64,000 nt of DNA from Trematomus loennbergii (GCA_012861695.1 JAAOOA010000050.1:496001-560000); one strand, 5' to 3'. Shown: positions 24,480 to 34,947, counted from the stretch's first letter. Notes: generated by a model not told the origin, from the letters alone. Translations and numbers: made by a program.

Positions 24480-25050
24480 AGATTTATAAGTTCATTAATT
24501 GTCTCATGATGCATATTTCCCGGTGAGCATGAAGCTTTTCAGAGTGGGGTTCTTCTCAGCTACGAGTTCAACTAGCTTTTGGAAATTGCTCTCCTTATCC
24601 GCATGCCCCCTGATTGCTAGGCCCAGTCTGGTTAGAAACTGCAGACAGCGCAGTTGCTCCATCATCCATCTCTTCTTTTTTCCTGCTCAATACGCTGTTG
24701 TTTGACAAGCTGTATGTTGACTGGTGTTTGACTGAAGAAAGCGCACTTTTTTTTAATACACTCTCTGTGGAAATGAGACTTTTGTGGCTGTCCAGGAGGC
24801 TTGGGCACTTTTTCCAGTTATTAACTCCGGTATTAACAAAGCTATCATCTCCACATTTTGAGAAAGTTACAAGCCGTTTGACAGCAGCAAATCTGCATAT
24901 TTCACAGAAGGCCCGTTTAGTGGTTTTGCAAAGAATTAACCACTCTCTGTTTTTGTACCATTCTGCGTTGAAGTACCTTTCTCTTTGCCCAAATAATCTA
25001 GCGGTCTCCTTTTTTTCGACAGTTAGCTGTACAGCTTTACCCGCCTCAAT
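24480..25050 (-). pseudogene. TTF-type zinc-finger hAT transposase (ZMYM1-like), middle part
   Basis: The frame is open on the minus strand from about 25049 to 24602 with no start codon. It holds ERYFNAEWYKNREWLILC, AFCEICRFA, LVTFSKCGDDSFVNTGVNNW and KKCPSLLDSHKSL. The order W..WL..C, FC..C, F...G..NW, ..H.KS is the TTF-type zinc finger that opens many hAT transposases of the ZMYM1-like/DUF4371 group. After a stop near 24601 another frame continues with KESNFQKLVELVAEKNP and ML, the next conserved block, so there is a frameshift. The N-terminal part continues beyond the hAT insertion at 26268-26567. The catalytic core was not found, so this copy is inactive. Confidence 0.75.
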
Positions 25051-25325
25051 GTCCCGACCAGGGGCGGACTGGCCATCTGTAGAATCTGGAGAACCACAGA
25101 ACGGCCGGTCGTCAAGGGCCGTTGACGGCCGGCCGGCCCTTTAAAAAAAAAAATGGTTTAAAGTCATCATTTAAGTTGCGCTGACGGCCGACAGAGGGCG
25201 ACAGCGGCCGCTAATGCAGTTGTGTGGTTCTTATCTGTCAAATAATCACACACGAAGAAGAAAAAAGACCGGCCACATGAAGAGAAGGGATTAGACGCCG
25301 CGGCAGACAGGGAGAATGAAAAAAC

Positions 25326-25571
25326 ATGAATAAAAATCTAACAAAACGAAAAGAAAAAGGTGCGGCCGAGAAGGCAAGAGAAAAATAGGTGAAGTCACTC
25401 GCAGGTGATGCATATAAATGTCGCAAATTGACAGACCTTTTTGGCAGCAGCGCTGCTACAAGCACTATCAGCAGCAGCTTAGAACAAGTGCAAGATGATG
25501 AAGAGAATGATGAGGGCGCGAGTTCAGATATACAGCCAGCCTCCTGCGTTCATGATGAGGGACAGAGTTGA
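25326..25571 (+). pseudogene. hAT transposase N-terminal exon remnant
   Basis: From ATG at 25326 the frame reads a basic stretch with KRKEKGAAEKAREK, an in-frame TAG at 25386-25388, then SLAGDAYKCRKLTDLFGSS followed by a Ser-rich and acidic tail (DDEENDEGASSD) to TGA at 25569-25571. A basic KGAAEKAR..K segment followed by KC.KLTDLF and an acidic/Ser linker is the usual N-terminus of fish ZMYM-like hAT transposases, before the TTF zinc finger. The rest of the transposase is absent. Family assignment is by pattern and should be checked by alignment. Confidence 0.55.
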
Positions 25572-26010
25572 GCTGGTGGAAGAACCAGCTCAACTGGCAC
25601 ATACAAGTGCAGGGCAAGAGCAAGAGGTGGGTGAGAATTATCCCTTGAACTCAGTGGCGTTTTCTCCTGGAGGCCAAGGGAAGCCAGGCTTCCCCTGTTT
25701 TTTTGGATTGTAGTTATCATTTTAATAAATAAATAAAAACACTTCGTTTAGTTTCGGTAATTATTCTGCCGGCCCATCTCTCCGCCATTCTCATTGAGTA
25801 TTTTACAAAGAGTGAAACAGCGCCCCTCTAGATGTTATGGTGAAACAGTAGATTGCACTCTCTGTTGGGAGAGGAGGCTAGCCGAAATTGGCTTCCCTTG
25901 GTGAAAAGAAATTGAGGGATTGACCAATCAGATGAGGCTCAACTTCAGTTTGTACTGTAACTGTCATCACCGCCCTTAAAAAGTAGCAAGCAACTGAAGC
26001 AAGTGCAATT

Positions 26011-26160
26011 ATGGAGGGTGGAGATTTGGATTATTTCATAATAAATAATTTTACTAAACTTCCGCTACTACAGCAGCAACTAAAAATGAAATCTGATGAC
26101 AGGCCAATGCCCAAACTGGAGCTGTGTACAGAGAAGAAAAAAGGAGCGAATCGGACGTAA
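26011..26160 (+). pseudogene. 49-residue hAT first-exon ORF
   Basis: It starts MEGGDLDYFIINNFTKLPLL and has SDDRPMPKLELC and KKKGANRT before TAA. I recognise it as the start of a ZMYM-like hAT transposase, where the TTF finger would follow directly after the final block. A second intact version is at 61546-61692 (minus) and a frameshifted one at about 19054-19184 (minus). It ends at the same place in each, so this truncated form is itself amplified. Confidence 0.6.
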
Positions 26161-26267
26161 AACTTTAAATAATAAACAGCGGATTTCTAACATTTGGCAT
26201 TTCATGTGGCCGGACTGGGTCAGTTTCCAGGGCTGAATTTTAGTCCCAGTCCGACCCTGGTCCCGAC

Positions 26268-26567
26268 AACAAACCTCCATGCAGTCGGAACCAGCCTGTT
26301 TCGGTTCAACGACGGCGGTGGCGTGGCGGTGGCGGCGGCGGTTTTGACAGTCTCTGCGGCCGCAGAGCTGCTGCTTTTGGGTTCATCTGGCTTCGCTGGT
26401 TCTATGATTGATGAAGGTCCAGGCTCCGTTGATGTGGATGTCAGGGATGTGACCTTCCAGTTGTTAAATTTAAGTTTAGATTGACTGTATTTAGTTTTCT
26501 TCTGCGCTGGTTCTTCTGACATGTTTGCAACTGTATCTATTCTTTCTATCTGGTTAACGGCTGACAC
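26268..26567 (-). pseudogene. N-terminal part of the split ZMYM1-like hAT transposase
   Basis: The minus-strand frame opens at 26567, with an internal Met that begins SEEPAQKKTKYSQSKLKF. It then has a Ser/Thr/Pro-rich linker with a run of Ser and Ala up to the target duplication. Basic N-terminus plus low-complexity linker fits the region before the TTF finger found at 24602-25050. The two halves are separated by the hAT at 25059-26259. Reading-frame continuity across the insertion is not clean, so an intron or a further indel is possible. Confidence 0.55.
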
Positions 26568-28148
26568 ACACAGAACAACGTAACAAATAAACTAAACAAC
26601 GTAACAAATAAACAAATCTAAGCTTTTTTATTGGTTGTAATTTACATGGATACATTTGAATGGTGTGACAATGTCCTATTTGATTTGGTTAAAATGCACA
26701 TATTCTTCCTGTTATGTCTGCCTGCTTTATTTTACCTAATGCAAACCTGCTCCATCGAAATCAGTCGCATTGACCCGAAGACACATTTAGTTGTATACAC
26801 TGTTGGAAAGAGGAGATTCCTAGCTTTCTAATGATATCAGGATTGTTTTTGTACTCCAAATATTAAGCAAAATATGTCACATTATATAATGACTGTTACC
26901 GAGTCATCATTTTGAGAAAAAGGCCTTTGAGAAAAGTTTCCTCTTCTCTGGATCGATCTGATTGATTATTATCGGATCAAATGATCAAAATAGTACTAAA
27001 GGAAGACATTTTCGTTTGGATTACTGGTCTGGGGAAGCCCGCGAGTGTGTGTGTAGGCTATACGTGTGTGTGTTTGTGTATTTTGCGTTTGTGTGTATTG
27101 TGTTTGTTTCCCGGGGAAAACACTCACGAGAAACACCGGCTGTTGTTTATGCCTGCTGTGATGTAAAGTTACTCCGTTCTCCGCTTGTAATTATGCCGTT
27201 ACAAGCTTCAAAGTTGTATTTATCATCTGAATTTGCCGAAACAAGTTTAATATTCTGAAAGCCAAGACTTTGTTTATTTAAAATCAGATAAAAACAAACT
27301 GTAACGGAACCTGCCGTGTTATCTATGATTACTATACCTTACATTCATAATTTCAGCAGAGGGAGGGGAAGTGGCGCTGTGGAACAGCAGAGTGGCGAGT
27401 GAGAGGCGAGCTGTCATCTTCCCTTTACAAGCTTAAAAAATGCCTGTAGCTAATGAGATTGAATATAACAATCAAAAATAACAAAATATACACAGCTAGA
27501 TCAGATTGCGTTTTAGATGCGACTTTAGAGTAGAGGGGAATTATTTAAACGGATTGTACAGTGTTCCGCGGCATCCGCCGCTGCGAAAATGTGGTGCAGG
27601 GCTGAAAAGTGGGTGTCCGTGACGTCACCCATAGGATTCTGCAGAGTTGCCGAGAAGCCCTAAGTAGGCGGAGTCGGCCACTAACGTCTCGACAGTGACG
27701 TCAGAGTCTAACTCCTGCCTGCTCCAGCCTGATCCAAATAAGGGCAAAGAGGCGGAGCCGAGGCGGGACCTGCTGCTACCGAGCTTGAAGTTTCAGAGCT
27801 GGCTCAAGCTAAGAAGCTAAGCTAACATGAAATACATGCATACCAAGTTACTGCATGGCACTTTGGTTTTGATAAAACAGTGTAGTTCCACTATATAAAC
27901 GTTACATTCATAATCAAACGAGACAATCTGCAAGAGAACTAGCTATTTTTTGTTATTCTTAATGCTTGTCATTCACACGTTAATAAAATAAGTACCGATA
28001 CATAGCAGAGCAATTGTGGCGATGTTCAGCTTAATAAGCCTTGTTCAACATAATTTATTTATCTAATACTACAGCGGGCTGCAGGCGAACCAAGTCCGCG
28101 TTTCGCTGCATTCCTTGATCTCCAGTTATAACGCCGGACTCCGCCGCC
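26568..28148. other. Non-coding stretch with dispersed-repeat fragments
   Basis: Bases 26995-27150 match 52490-52615: both contain ATTACTGGTCTGGGG, a GTGTGTTTGTGTATTTT tract, GTTTCCCGGGGAAAACACTC and GAAACACCGGCTGTT. Bases 27590-27760 hold GTGACGTCACCCATAGGATT, a motif I know from fish repeats. ORFs at 26962-27258 are not supported. No exon is seen. Confidence 0.5.
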
Positions 28149-28154
28149 CGGAGT

Positions 28155-28225
28155 TAACGGAGCCGCAGGGGGCTAGCTCTGGCCGCCGGGACGCCAGCTG
28201 GAGCTAGCCCCCTGCGGCTCCGTTA
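28155..28225. repeat. Perfect 25-bp-arm hairpin
   Basis: Arms at 28155-28179 and 28201-28225 are exact reverse complements (starting TAACGGAGCCGCAGGGGGCT) around a 21-bp GC-rich loop. No terminator or RNA-gene context is visible. It may be the core of a small fold-back element. Confidence 0.9.
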
Positions 28226-28359
28226 GCTCTGGAGCTACTGGGATAATTGGGTCCCCTTTTAACATTTGCTCCCGTTTAGCATTATGGGCGTCATATCCAT
28301 AGACTATAAAAGTCTTACCCAAGGCTGAATCATAAACTAAACTGTATATGTATATATAC

Positions 28360-30129
28360 CAGTGGCGAACCGTCAGGGCCTTCATGGTATTCAGAAAATA
28401 CCCTGGAACACTTAAATGAAACAAACAAAAAATCGATATAATTATATAAATAAAATGTAATAAAATGTATATAAAATGAATAAAGGAGAATCGTATCTGT
28501 GTTGTTCTGTAATATTACAGTGTTACGTTGATTTGTTTGTCCTTCTCGGTCCATGCACTACACATTTCAGTGGTTTGTGTTAGAAGATAAATGCAACCAA
28601 TCAGATATTTTTCTGGGTCTCTGGTAGAATATCCTTCAACCAAGGTATTCTATATCCTTGATAGAATGCCCTGGCCGTTGCACTGAATGAGAGTACGTTT
28701 GGATTGACAGTTTTATCAACCAATCATATATTGTTTTTGTAGCCAATGGGCGTATTCTTTCAGAGTTTCCCTCGGTTCCAGGGTATTCTAGAACAGTGCT
28801 TCTCAAACTTTTTTCAGTATTGTACCCCCTTTGAAACATTTTCTCAGCCAAGTACCCCTGACTGACCGACCCCGAACATTTTTGATAGAAAAAGCCTATA
28901 CAAATAATTACAATATAGTGATGTTCCATCAGTGTATGATTTATGAACTCCTTCATGCATGAATTACAACAAACTAAGGATATTTTCATTTTTATGCATG
29001 TTTTTTTAAACAGATTTTTAAGTAATATATGTTTAACAAACCAATGAACAAAATGATATATTATGCAAAAACTATAAAATACAATACACAAATATTATAA
29101 TAAAATCCTGAGTGCCTGATGTGCAACTATACCATCCGAAACCCCATGAATATACAAGAAAACAGCATTAAATTAGCAGTCTCTAATGTAGTGACCACAA
29201 TGCATGAAAGGGTTAAAAACAACAACGTTGTAACTGAAAAAGTTTGCAATTATAAACAAACTATATAATAACACTGCAATGACACTATTTAGGAGTTGTA
29301 GGTCGTTAGCGATCGTGTACGGCTGTTTGGCTTTAGCGATGAGCAGTGACACCGCGATGCCTCCAGTGCTATGGCTGATGTTGTGGAGGCTTTTCGCATC
29401 ATCTCTTGCGAGGATCTGTACTGAGCAAGTTTTCTCTGAAAAACTCCGGTGGCTTACCAACGTGACACAGGTGTTTGGTGCTGAGATGTCTCTGGAGGTG
29501 CGCTGGTTTCATCGAGCTGTTGGCTAGTTTCTCCCACAGAAAAAACACAATGCCTGGGGCGGGTTGCCGTTTGTTGACGTGAATCCCATCAAAGCATACG
29601 CCTCCTGATATTGACGGCATTTTGTTGGCTCAATTTTGGCTTTCTTTTTTTCTCCGTTGTCCACGTTCCTGCTGTAGTGCTGCTACGTTTTCCATTTCAA
29701 TGTCTATTTGTTATAATCTAATATTGCAACTGGCTTCCCGCTCAGCGTGGTTCCGGGCTAGAGCCTGATTTAGCTCTGGTTCTTCCTGTTTCCACCGCAC
29801 CGGAGCCGGCTCTCAGTACCGAAACCCGGTTCTTAGCTGGCCCCACTGTGCTGCCCGGCAAGTAGGCTACCATACTTCACGCTTACGTTGGAGGGGGCGA
29901 GATTAACCTGAGCAATAACAGTTAATGGCGAGTACGGCAAATAAAAGTTGTAACAAGCAGTAGCGCTGAGCAAAGTGACTAGAACGTGACCACACACTTG
30001 CCAAAACAGAGAAGAACCAGTTAAGCACCAGAAATGCACAAGAACGGATCTTGAACCCTTGGTGGTTCTAGGAATATTTGTGTGTGTGTCTACAGAAGGT
30101 CCAGTTGTGATAGACACGGTTCGCCACTG
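28360..30129. mobile_element. 1.77-kb hAT with exact 8-bp target duplication
   Basis: The ends are CAGTGGCGAACCGT and ACGGTTCGCCACTG. The duplication ATATATAC lies at 28352-28359 and 30130-30137. Inside, a second hAT-like end CAGTGCTTCTCAAAC is at 28794, and a BED-type transposase remnant is on the minus strand at 29173-29620. The element thus contains at least one nested transposon whose right end I could not fix. Near 29770-29840 and 30005-30070 are GGTTCT/AGAACC-rich segments that pair imperfectly. Confidence 0.9.
29173..29620 (-). pseudogene. BED-finger hAT transposase, N-terminal remnant (ZBED5/SCAND3-like)
   Basis: Two overlapping minus-strand frames together hold NSSMKPAHLQRHLSTKH, the second half of a BED zinc finger, then KPPEFFRENL. 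After a frameshift near 29440 comes SLLIAKAKQPYTIANDLQLL. The order KP..L.RHL.TKH, K..EFF...L, then IAKAKKPHTI-like is diagnostic of the ZBED5/FAM200/SCAND3 group of hAT transposases. The catalytic core and dimerisation region are missing, so the copy is dead. Confidence 0.8.
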
Positions 30130-30137
30130 ATATATAC

Positions 30138-30716
30138 ATGTATAAAGGGTTACGTCCTTAGCTGGCTAATAAGCTATATAACAAGCTAAGCTAACAAGTA
30201 CACAAACACCTGCTAACGGGGTTAACGTGTATAATATTATCATTTTATACTTCTTGGAAGTTCTGTTAGTACATTCAACCGCACAGCACGACATTTTAAT
30301 TGTCTGGTATTTGTAACAACATTCCCTAAAAGGCACAATCACCACGAACCGGCTAAAGGGTCAAGTACAGTAACTACAACTAGCTAACGTTGTACCCTAG
30401 CAGAGTGGACAAGTTGCTGTTAGCTGACAGTGAGGCACGTACCTGTCCATCAAAGTGACCACGCCCTAATTTATGCAAAAACTTTAAGACCTAATATTGC
30501 GTTGGGTTGCGTTATAAAACAATTCACTCAACAATTAATAATCATTAAGGTGGAATCTAACTATATCCCGAATAATTTGTATTGCATCCAGGGTAGAAAC
30601 ATGTTTATTTCTGCTGTAAAGTTGGGCATTTTAACATGGGGTCTATGGAAATTCATCCTTTCTGCAGTCATCGCCTATCGGCCTATAGATGAACTGCAGT
30701 TTGTGGCACTTCCTTA
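30138..30716. other. Non-coding stretch, no gene seen
   Basis: Bases 30440-30716 resemble the left part of a fish repeat (GTCCATCAAAGTGACCACGC, GAACTGCAGTTTGTGGCACT) whose right part may resume after 31846. The ORF at 30430-30717 lies in it and is not supported. Confidence 0.4.
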
Positions 30717-31844
30717 GAGTGGCGAAGTCCCTCCCACTTACTTCCGGGGTATGGGACCTTATTTCGGAAAAATATGCATTGAAGTCAATGGGGAGAGAAA
30801 ACTTATCTTTCGATCCCGTTTGAATTGTGCCCTGAATTACACATATGATGTTTGTCAATCTTAAAAAATCATTTCCATGTAAAAAAAGTCACAGTTTGTC
30901 TTAAAACTGTTGAAATATAAGACTTTGAAAAATACGAAACTAGAAAGACTACAAATCCCAGAGTCGCGTAAGTGATGTCACAATTGAGACACTACGATAC
31001 ACGTATAATACCGTATATATACGATCAGCGCCATATAGATAGAATCTATCTATATGGCGCTGGCTCAGATAAGATAACTTTCACAAGATGCCTGTATGCT
31101 TAGTACCAGGTTGTTATTATACCAGCAATGGGTCTTGCTTGTTCTTTCGCTTCCCGTCTGATGAAAGAGGAGTGTGTGGATCAAGCTAGCTAGTAGCTAG
31201 CACGTTAGTTAGCATTACAGCCTTGTCATTTTTATTAGCCTTAACTGAAGTAACATTAAGTAACCCACAATGTTAAACAGTAAGAGTAGTAGTCATATTT
31301 CGTGAACCCTTTGAAGAGTACTGTCACCGGTGTGATCATTCTATAATACACCATTTAAGCCCGGGGGAGAAATGCTAACGCTAACGCTAGCGATCTTCTC
31401 TACTTCATGCTATCTGCACAAATGGTTGACATTAAACATTAAAACGACCGGGCAGTTCAGAGAGAATCAAAGGAAGGCAGGCAGGCAGCTTTGCATGACA
31501 TTCTTCAGGACGTGTTCATTGTGGTGATAGTGTGAGGGTAGCCAATCGGTTTGTTGACAGTAGTGACGGCCATCTTGGTGACGTGTGTTGTTCTGTGAGA
31601 CCAGAGATGTAGTTCATTGAGCGGTTCACACAAACAAATGTGTTACTTCACAGTTTTACGACACATTTTATTTTTTTGACTTGCAAAATTATCTTTTAAA
31701 TTGACAAACATCATATGTGTAATTCGTGGCACAATTCAAACGGGATCGAAAGATAATCTTTCTCTCTCCATTGACTTCAATGCATAACTTTTCCGAAATA
31801 AGGTCCCATGGGGCTCAACCGGAAGGGGAGGGACTTCGCCACTC
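30717..31844 (+). mobile_element. 1.13-kb THAP-bearing DNA transposon with long inverted repeats
   Basis: Both ends read GAGTGGCGAAGTCCCTCC (right end reverse-complemented) and are flanked by TA. Inverted similarity continues for about 155 bp (blocks GGGACCTTATTTCGGAAAA and ATCTTTCGATCCCGTTTGAA occur in both arms). A perfect palindrome with 18-bp arms lies at 31026-31062. A THAP-type exon follows at 31088. THAP domains occur in P, Kolobok and ISL2EU transposons. The flanking TA argues against P (8 bp) and Kolobok (TTAA) and would fit an ISL2EU-like element; that assignment is inference. Confidence 0.75.
31088..31183 (+). pseudogene. THAP zinc-finger first exon of a transposase
   Basis: The ORF starts MPVCLVPGCYYTSNGSCLFF and continues RFPSDERG. 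M..C...GC, then a hydrophobic/aromatic stretch, F.FP.D, is the first half of the THAP C2CH zinc finger, a DNA-binding domain found at the N-terminus of several transposases and of host THAP proteins. The second half, with the C..H pair, would need a downstream exon and is not found before the right arm, so the gene is truncated. The frame ends in a TAG shortly after 31170; a splice donor near there is possible. Confidence 0.7.
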
Positions 31845-31904
31845 TATTGGCCTCCCGCTCTGCCCCAGAGTTTGAAATGTACCCTTGTAATAATTTCTTA
31901 CACC

Positions 31905-32375
31905 TTAGATTCAATTAGATTTAAATATATGCTCCTTTTGTAATTTAGACATTGAAACATTAGAACATCTTTTCTTTTGTTGCAACGTAATTCAAACATT
32001 TTGGGACGCTTTCCAGTATTGGTTAACTTATAATGAGCAAACTTTTTCGGTCTTGACATATGATAATATAAAATGTAGCTTTCAAAAACTGAATTTGGAA
32101 TTAATAATTTGATTACTTTAGCAAAATATTTTATTCACAAATGTCGCTTTTTCAAAATGTCCCCAGTTTTTATTGCCTTTCTCAAAGAAATAAGACTATA
32201 CAAAAAAGTATAAAATTATGCAAAAGTAAAAAAGCCCAAGAATTTTGCAAGTTTCTTAGCACTTTTTTCTGTTCAAATGCCCTCAGCTTATTTTTTGGAA
32301 TGTTTATGATGAACATTGATGTTTATGTGCCTTATTCTGTATTTGACATAATTGTTTCAATAAAGTTTTACCACA
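31905..32375 (+). pseudogene. L1-type LINE, C-terminal ORF2 and 3' end
   Basis: From 31930 the plus strand reads CSFCNLDIETLEHLFFCC, then VIQTFWDAFQYWL. C..C......H.F..C......W is the C-terminal cysteine motif of L1-type ORF2 proteins. The frame decays with stops by 32110. Downstream AT-rich sequence has CAATAAAGTTTTACC near 32360, a likely 3' end. Only the 3' tail is present, as usual for truncated L1 insertions. Confidence 0.75.
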
Positions 32376-33440
32376 TTTCTTAAAATATAATTAAATACAA
32401 ATAAAATAGTGAATAGATAATTGTGGTATAGCGTCATAACTGAATTAACAAACTCTGATCAGAAGGAAATATTAGCTCCACCTGAAAAAAGGACTGTTAC
32501 ACCTTAGTTAGGGTTTACAAACACAAATATTCAAGGAATCTTCCTCAAAAATTTATTTCATTAACAGGTTAAAGTGTACTTTATTTTTCTTCACAGCATA
32601 TTCTGAGACAGATCCTGAAGAGACTCCTGTCGAAGTTTGAGCTTGCACTCATTTGGAGAAGGGTCCAGCTACAGCCGCAGCCAGACGGTGGAGGTTGAAC
32701 CTGTAGGAAGTTGTAGGAAGTTGTATTTCCAAATATGGTCAGAAGAGAGCCCGCCCAACACGTGAGACGCTGACGCAAGGATATTTAATGAGACATGGAG
32801 GTTTACAGAGAGCAGACAACAGACAATATGGCACACCGATACAGGTAATTAACGTCTTGTGGTTTTAGATATAATTACATACTATTTAGGTTCTCGGTTG
32901 TTTGTCGATTTGGCTGTTTAGCGCAGTGTAATCGTGTTTATTTAGGTAATTTGTATTTTAAATATTCAATTTAAAGGAATGGAATACATAAATAATATAT
33001 GTGTATGCTAACTGAGCGAGCATGTCCAGTTAGCATACATGCTAACTGAACGAGCATGTCAAGCTAAGAGCTAAGATGTATATATCTTAGCTTGACAGAT
33101 GGAACAATGCATGTACTCACATTTTTACAAGAATCTGATTTTGTGTAAGTTTTAAATATTCATTGAAGGTGTCTTTCACATTTGAATGTTTATTTAAAAC
33201 ATTTATTAGTTGCTATACTGTAGACATGTACATATGTATAATTATATTATTATTTTAAGTGTGGTTTAAAGTAAACTTATATAAAGTTATTGGGTTGAGC
33301 CAAGTAACCCAGGTCGATGCAATCAGGTAATGAGGATCTGTTTTTAGATGGGTTTGTGGCCATGCTGTAGGCCTGACGTTTAAAATAAATGATCAAATCT
33401 TATCTGTTAAGATGAATGTTTCATTTAAAAGGTTTTTATT
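32376..33440. other. Non-coding stretch with short inverted repeats
   Basis: At 32794-32846 an ATG-containing segment ends in CAG followed by GTAATT, a possible first exon leading to the GC-rich block at 33441. Bases 33005-33098 have short inverted repeats (TATGCTAACTG..CAGTTAGCATA and CAAGCTAAGA..TCTTAGCTTG). No confirmed gene. Confidence 0.35.
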
Positions 33441-33780
33441 TATTTGTTTAAGGAGGGACCCCAGAGCCAAGGGCAGGCCGAGCAGACCGCCTTCTACCGC
33501 CGCAGGCAGGATCAAACTCTCGGTCCGGCAGCTTCCCCGGTGATGTGTTCCGTGTAACAAGTCCCCTCAGTCTGTGCGGGGAGCCGCGGCGTGCCCAGGT
33601 ACTCCCCGTTCTGCCCTATCTGCACCACGGTGATGCTGCTGTCATCGCGCGCCTCTCCTCCGGTGGTGCCCTCGGCTCCCTCCGCCGCCACACTGCCCAG
33701 CACACTGGAGATCACTATCCCGACGGGGGTCGCCCAGTCTCTGGCACTGTTATTTTGGGGGTCACGGGTTGAAAAGTCTC
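33441..33780. other. GC-rich, CpG-rich block, possible exon on either strand
   Basis: This 340-bp block is much richer in GC and CpG than its surroundings. On the minus strand 33512-33715 is open and reads like protein (SITVVQIGQNGEYLGTPRL, then CYTEHITGEAAG), preceded by a possible splice acceptor AATAACAG. On the plus strand a TTTAAG acceptor-like site precedes an Arg/Pro-rich frame. I do not recognise either product. It may be an exon, a CpG island or captured host sequence. Confidence 0.3.
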
Positions 33781-33854
33781 ATCATACTTAATCCTAGACA
33801 GTAGCACATGGTATATATTGTACACCTAGCCTATATGCCGTGAGCTGATTATCG

Positions 33855-34010
33855 AGCCTTCCTTAACCTGCTGGTGAAGCTGGTAGTTATGCTGGTCTAT
33901 GCTGGTGAAGCTGGTATTTATGCTGGTCTACCAGCAGTCTTGCTGGTGAAGCTGTATCACCAGCAAGACCATCATTATGTTATAGCTGGTGAAGTTGGAT
34001 TACCATTTTA
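33855..34010. repeat. GCTGGT-rich repeat
   Basis: Repeated GCTGGTGAAGCTGGT and GCTGGTCTA(T/C) units occur in direct and inverted form. The words resemble those in the fold-back element at 52858-53141. Confidence 0.6.
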
Positions 34011-34031
34011 GCTAAATAAATAGAGAGAGAG

Positions 34032-34037
34032 ACATAG

Positions 34038-34070
<33 letters not shown>

Positions 34071-34095
34071 TACATACTGTGACAGACAGAGAGGG
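34032..34095. repeat. (GACA)n simple repeat
   Basis: About ten AGAC/GACA units with minor interruptions. Confidence 0.9.
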
Positions 34096-34514
34096 CCGGA
34101 CATGGAGGAACTGCGAGACAGCAGTGGTTGAAACAAAGTGGTTTAAAACATGGTTTTTAACTGGCGCTAACGGTCGGGGAGTGAATATCAGTTGAGAGCG
34201 GTTGAGACTGAGAGCCGTTTCTGTGACTACGCCCACTGCTGCTCTTCTGAGAGGAACCGCTCTTTCAGCTCTCTCTACTGGGAAACAGCTAAAAGTCCTT
34301 CTGGAGGTAAGCAACGCTACACAATTACACCCAGTCTGAGAGTAAAAGCTTTGTCGAAGGTTCGTTTTGCTTTCTTACAACGTTACGTTAATGTTAACGT
34401 AACCTTAAGTTTGCTAGGAGGCTATTGTTACGAGCTAGCTGTCTTAGCTAACAACAGTTAGCAGCTAACGTTTTCTGCAGTTTGTGTTGCCCCTGAAAAA
34501 CGTGATGTAGTTAT

Positions 34515-34945
34515 TGTTAAGGAATAATTCTTCTAGATATCTAACCTTTTGCTCTGTGACTGGTCAACTTGACTGGCACGAAGGGTAATTGTTGTGAGAA
34601 CACTGAGGCACTTCTTTATCGGTGTTTGTGGGCTCTAGGATGTGAAATCCTTGAGGCCATGAGCGTCGGACGCAGGTGGCTCAGTGTTTAGTCTACTCCT
34701 TCAGAGATGTTGATTTCTCTCTGTGAACCCGTTAAAAGGTCTAGCATAGAGAGAGGTTCTTCAGAATTGACGTGGCAACTCTACCGTGTGGTCAGAACCT
34801 CTGACTCTTTGATTTGTGATGTGAATCCTCCGGCCGAATACTCTGAATAAACCCATCAGTGTTTGAAATCAAAGCTCCAACTCTCACCGTGTCTCCTTCC
34901 TGAGTCGGTGACTCCATGCATTACTACACAGAAGTTTCCTCCACA
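34515..34945 (+). repeat. 5' LTR, 431 bp
   Basis: TG..CA ends. A GAATAAACCC poly(A)-type signal lies at about 34845-34854. It differs from the 3' LTR by an extra GTTGAT near 34710 and one G near 34790. Confidence 0.93.
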
Positions 34946-34947
34946 AA

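Larger units (their letters stand above)
25059..26259 (+). mobile_element. 1.2-kb chimeric hAT inserted in the ZMYM1-like transposase
   Basis: The ends are CAGGGGCGGACTGG and CCAGTCCGACCCTG. The exact 8-bp duplication GTCCCGAC lies at 25051-25058 and 26260-26267. The left 580 bp hold a hAT first-exon remnant (25326-25571). From 25651 another hAT end, CAGTGGCGTTTTCTCC, appears with its own first-exon ORF (26011-26160), but no matching right end of that second family is present. The element therefore seems assembled from two hAT families. The same second junction is seen at 18955-19400. Confidence 0.88.

Noticed and set aside
24614..25144. 176-codon plus-strand ORF
   Set aside because: It is antisense to the TTF-finger transposase frame, which carries the recognisable motifs.
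32794..33560. Two-exon plus-strand gene starting at an ATG near 32794 and spliced to 33441
   Set aside because: Donor GTAATT is weak, the joined frame soon stops, and no family is recognised; kept only as a possibility under the GC-rich block.
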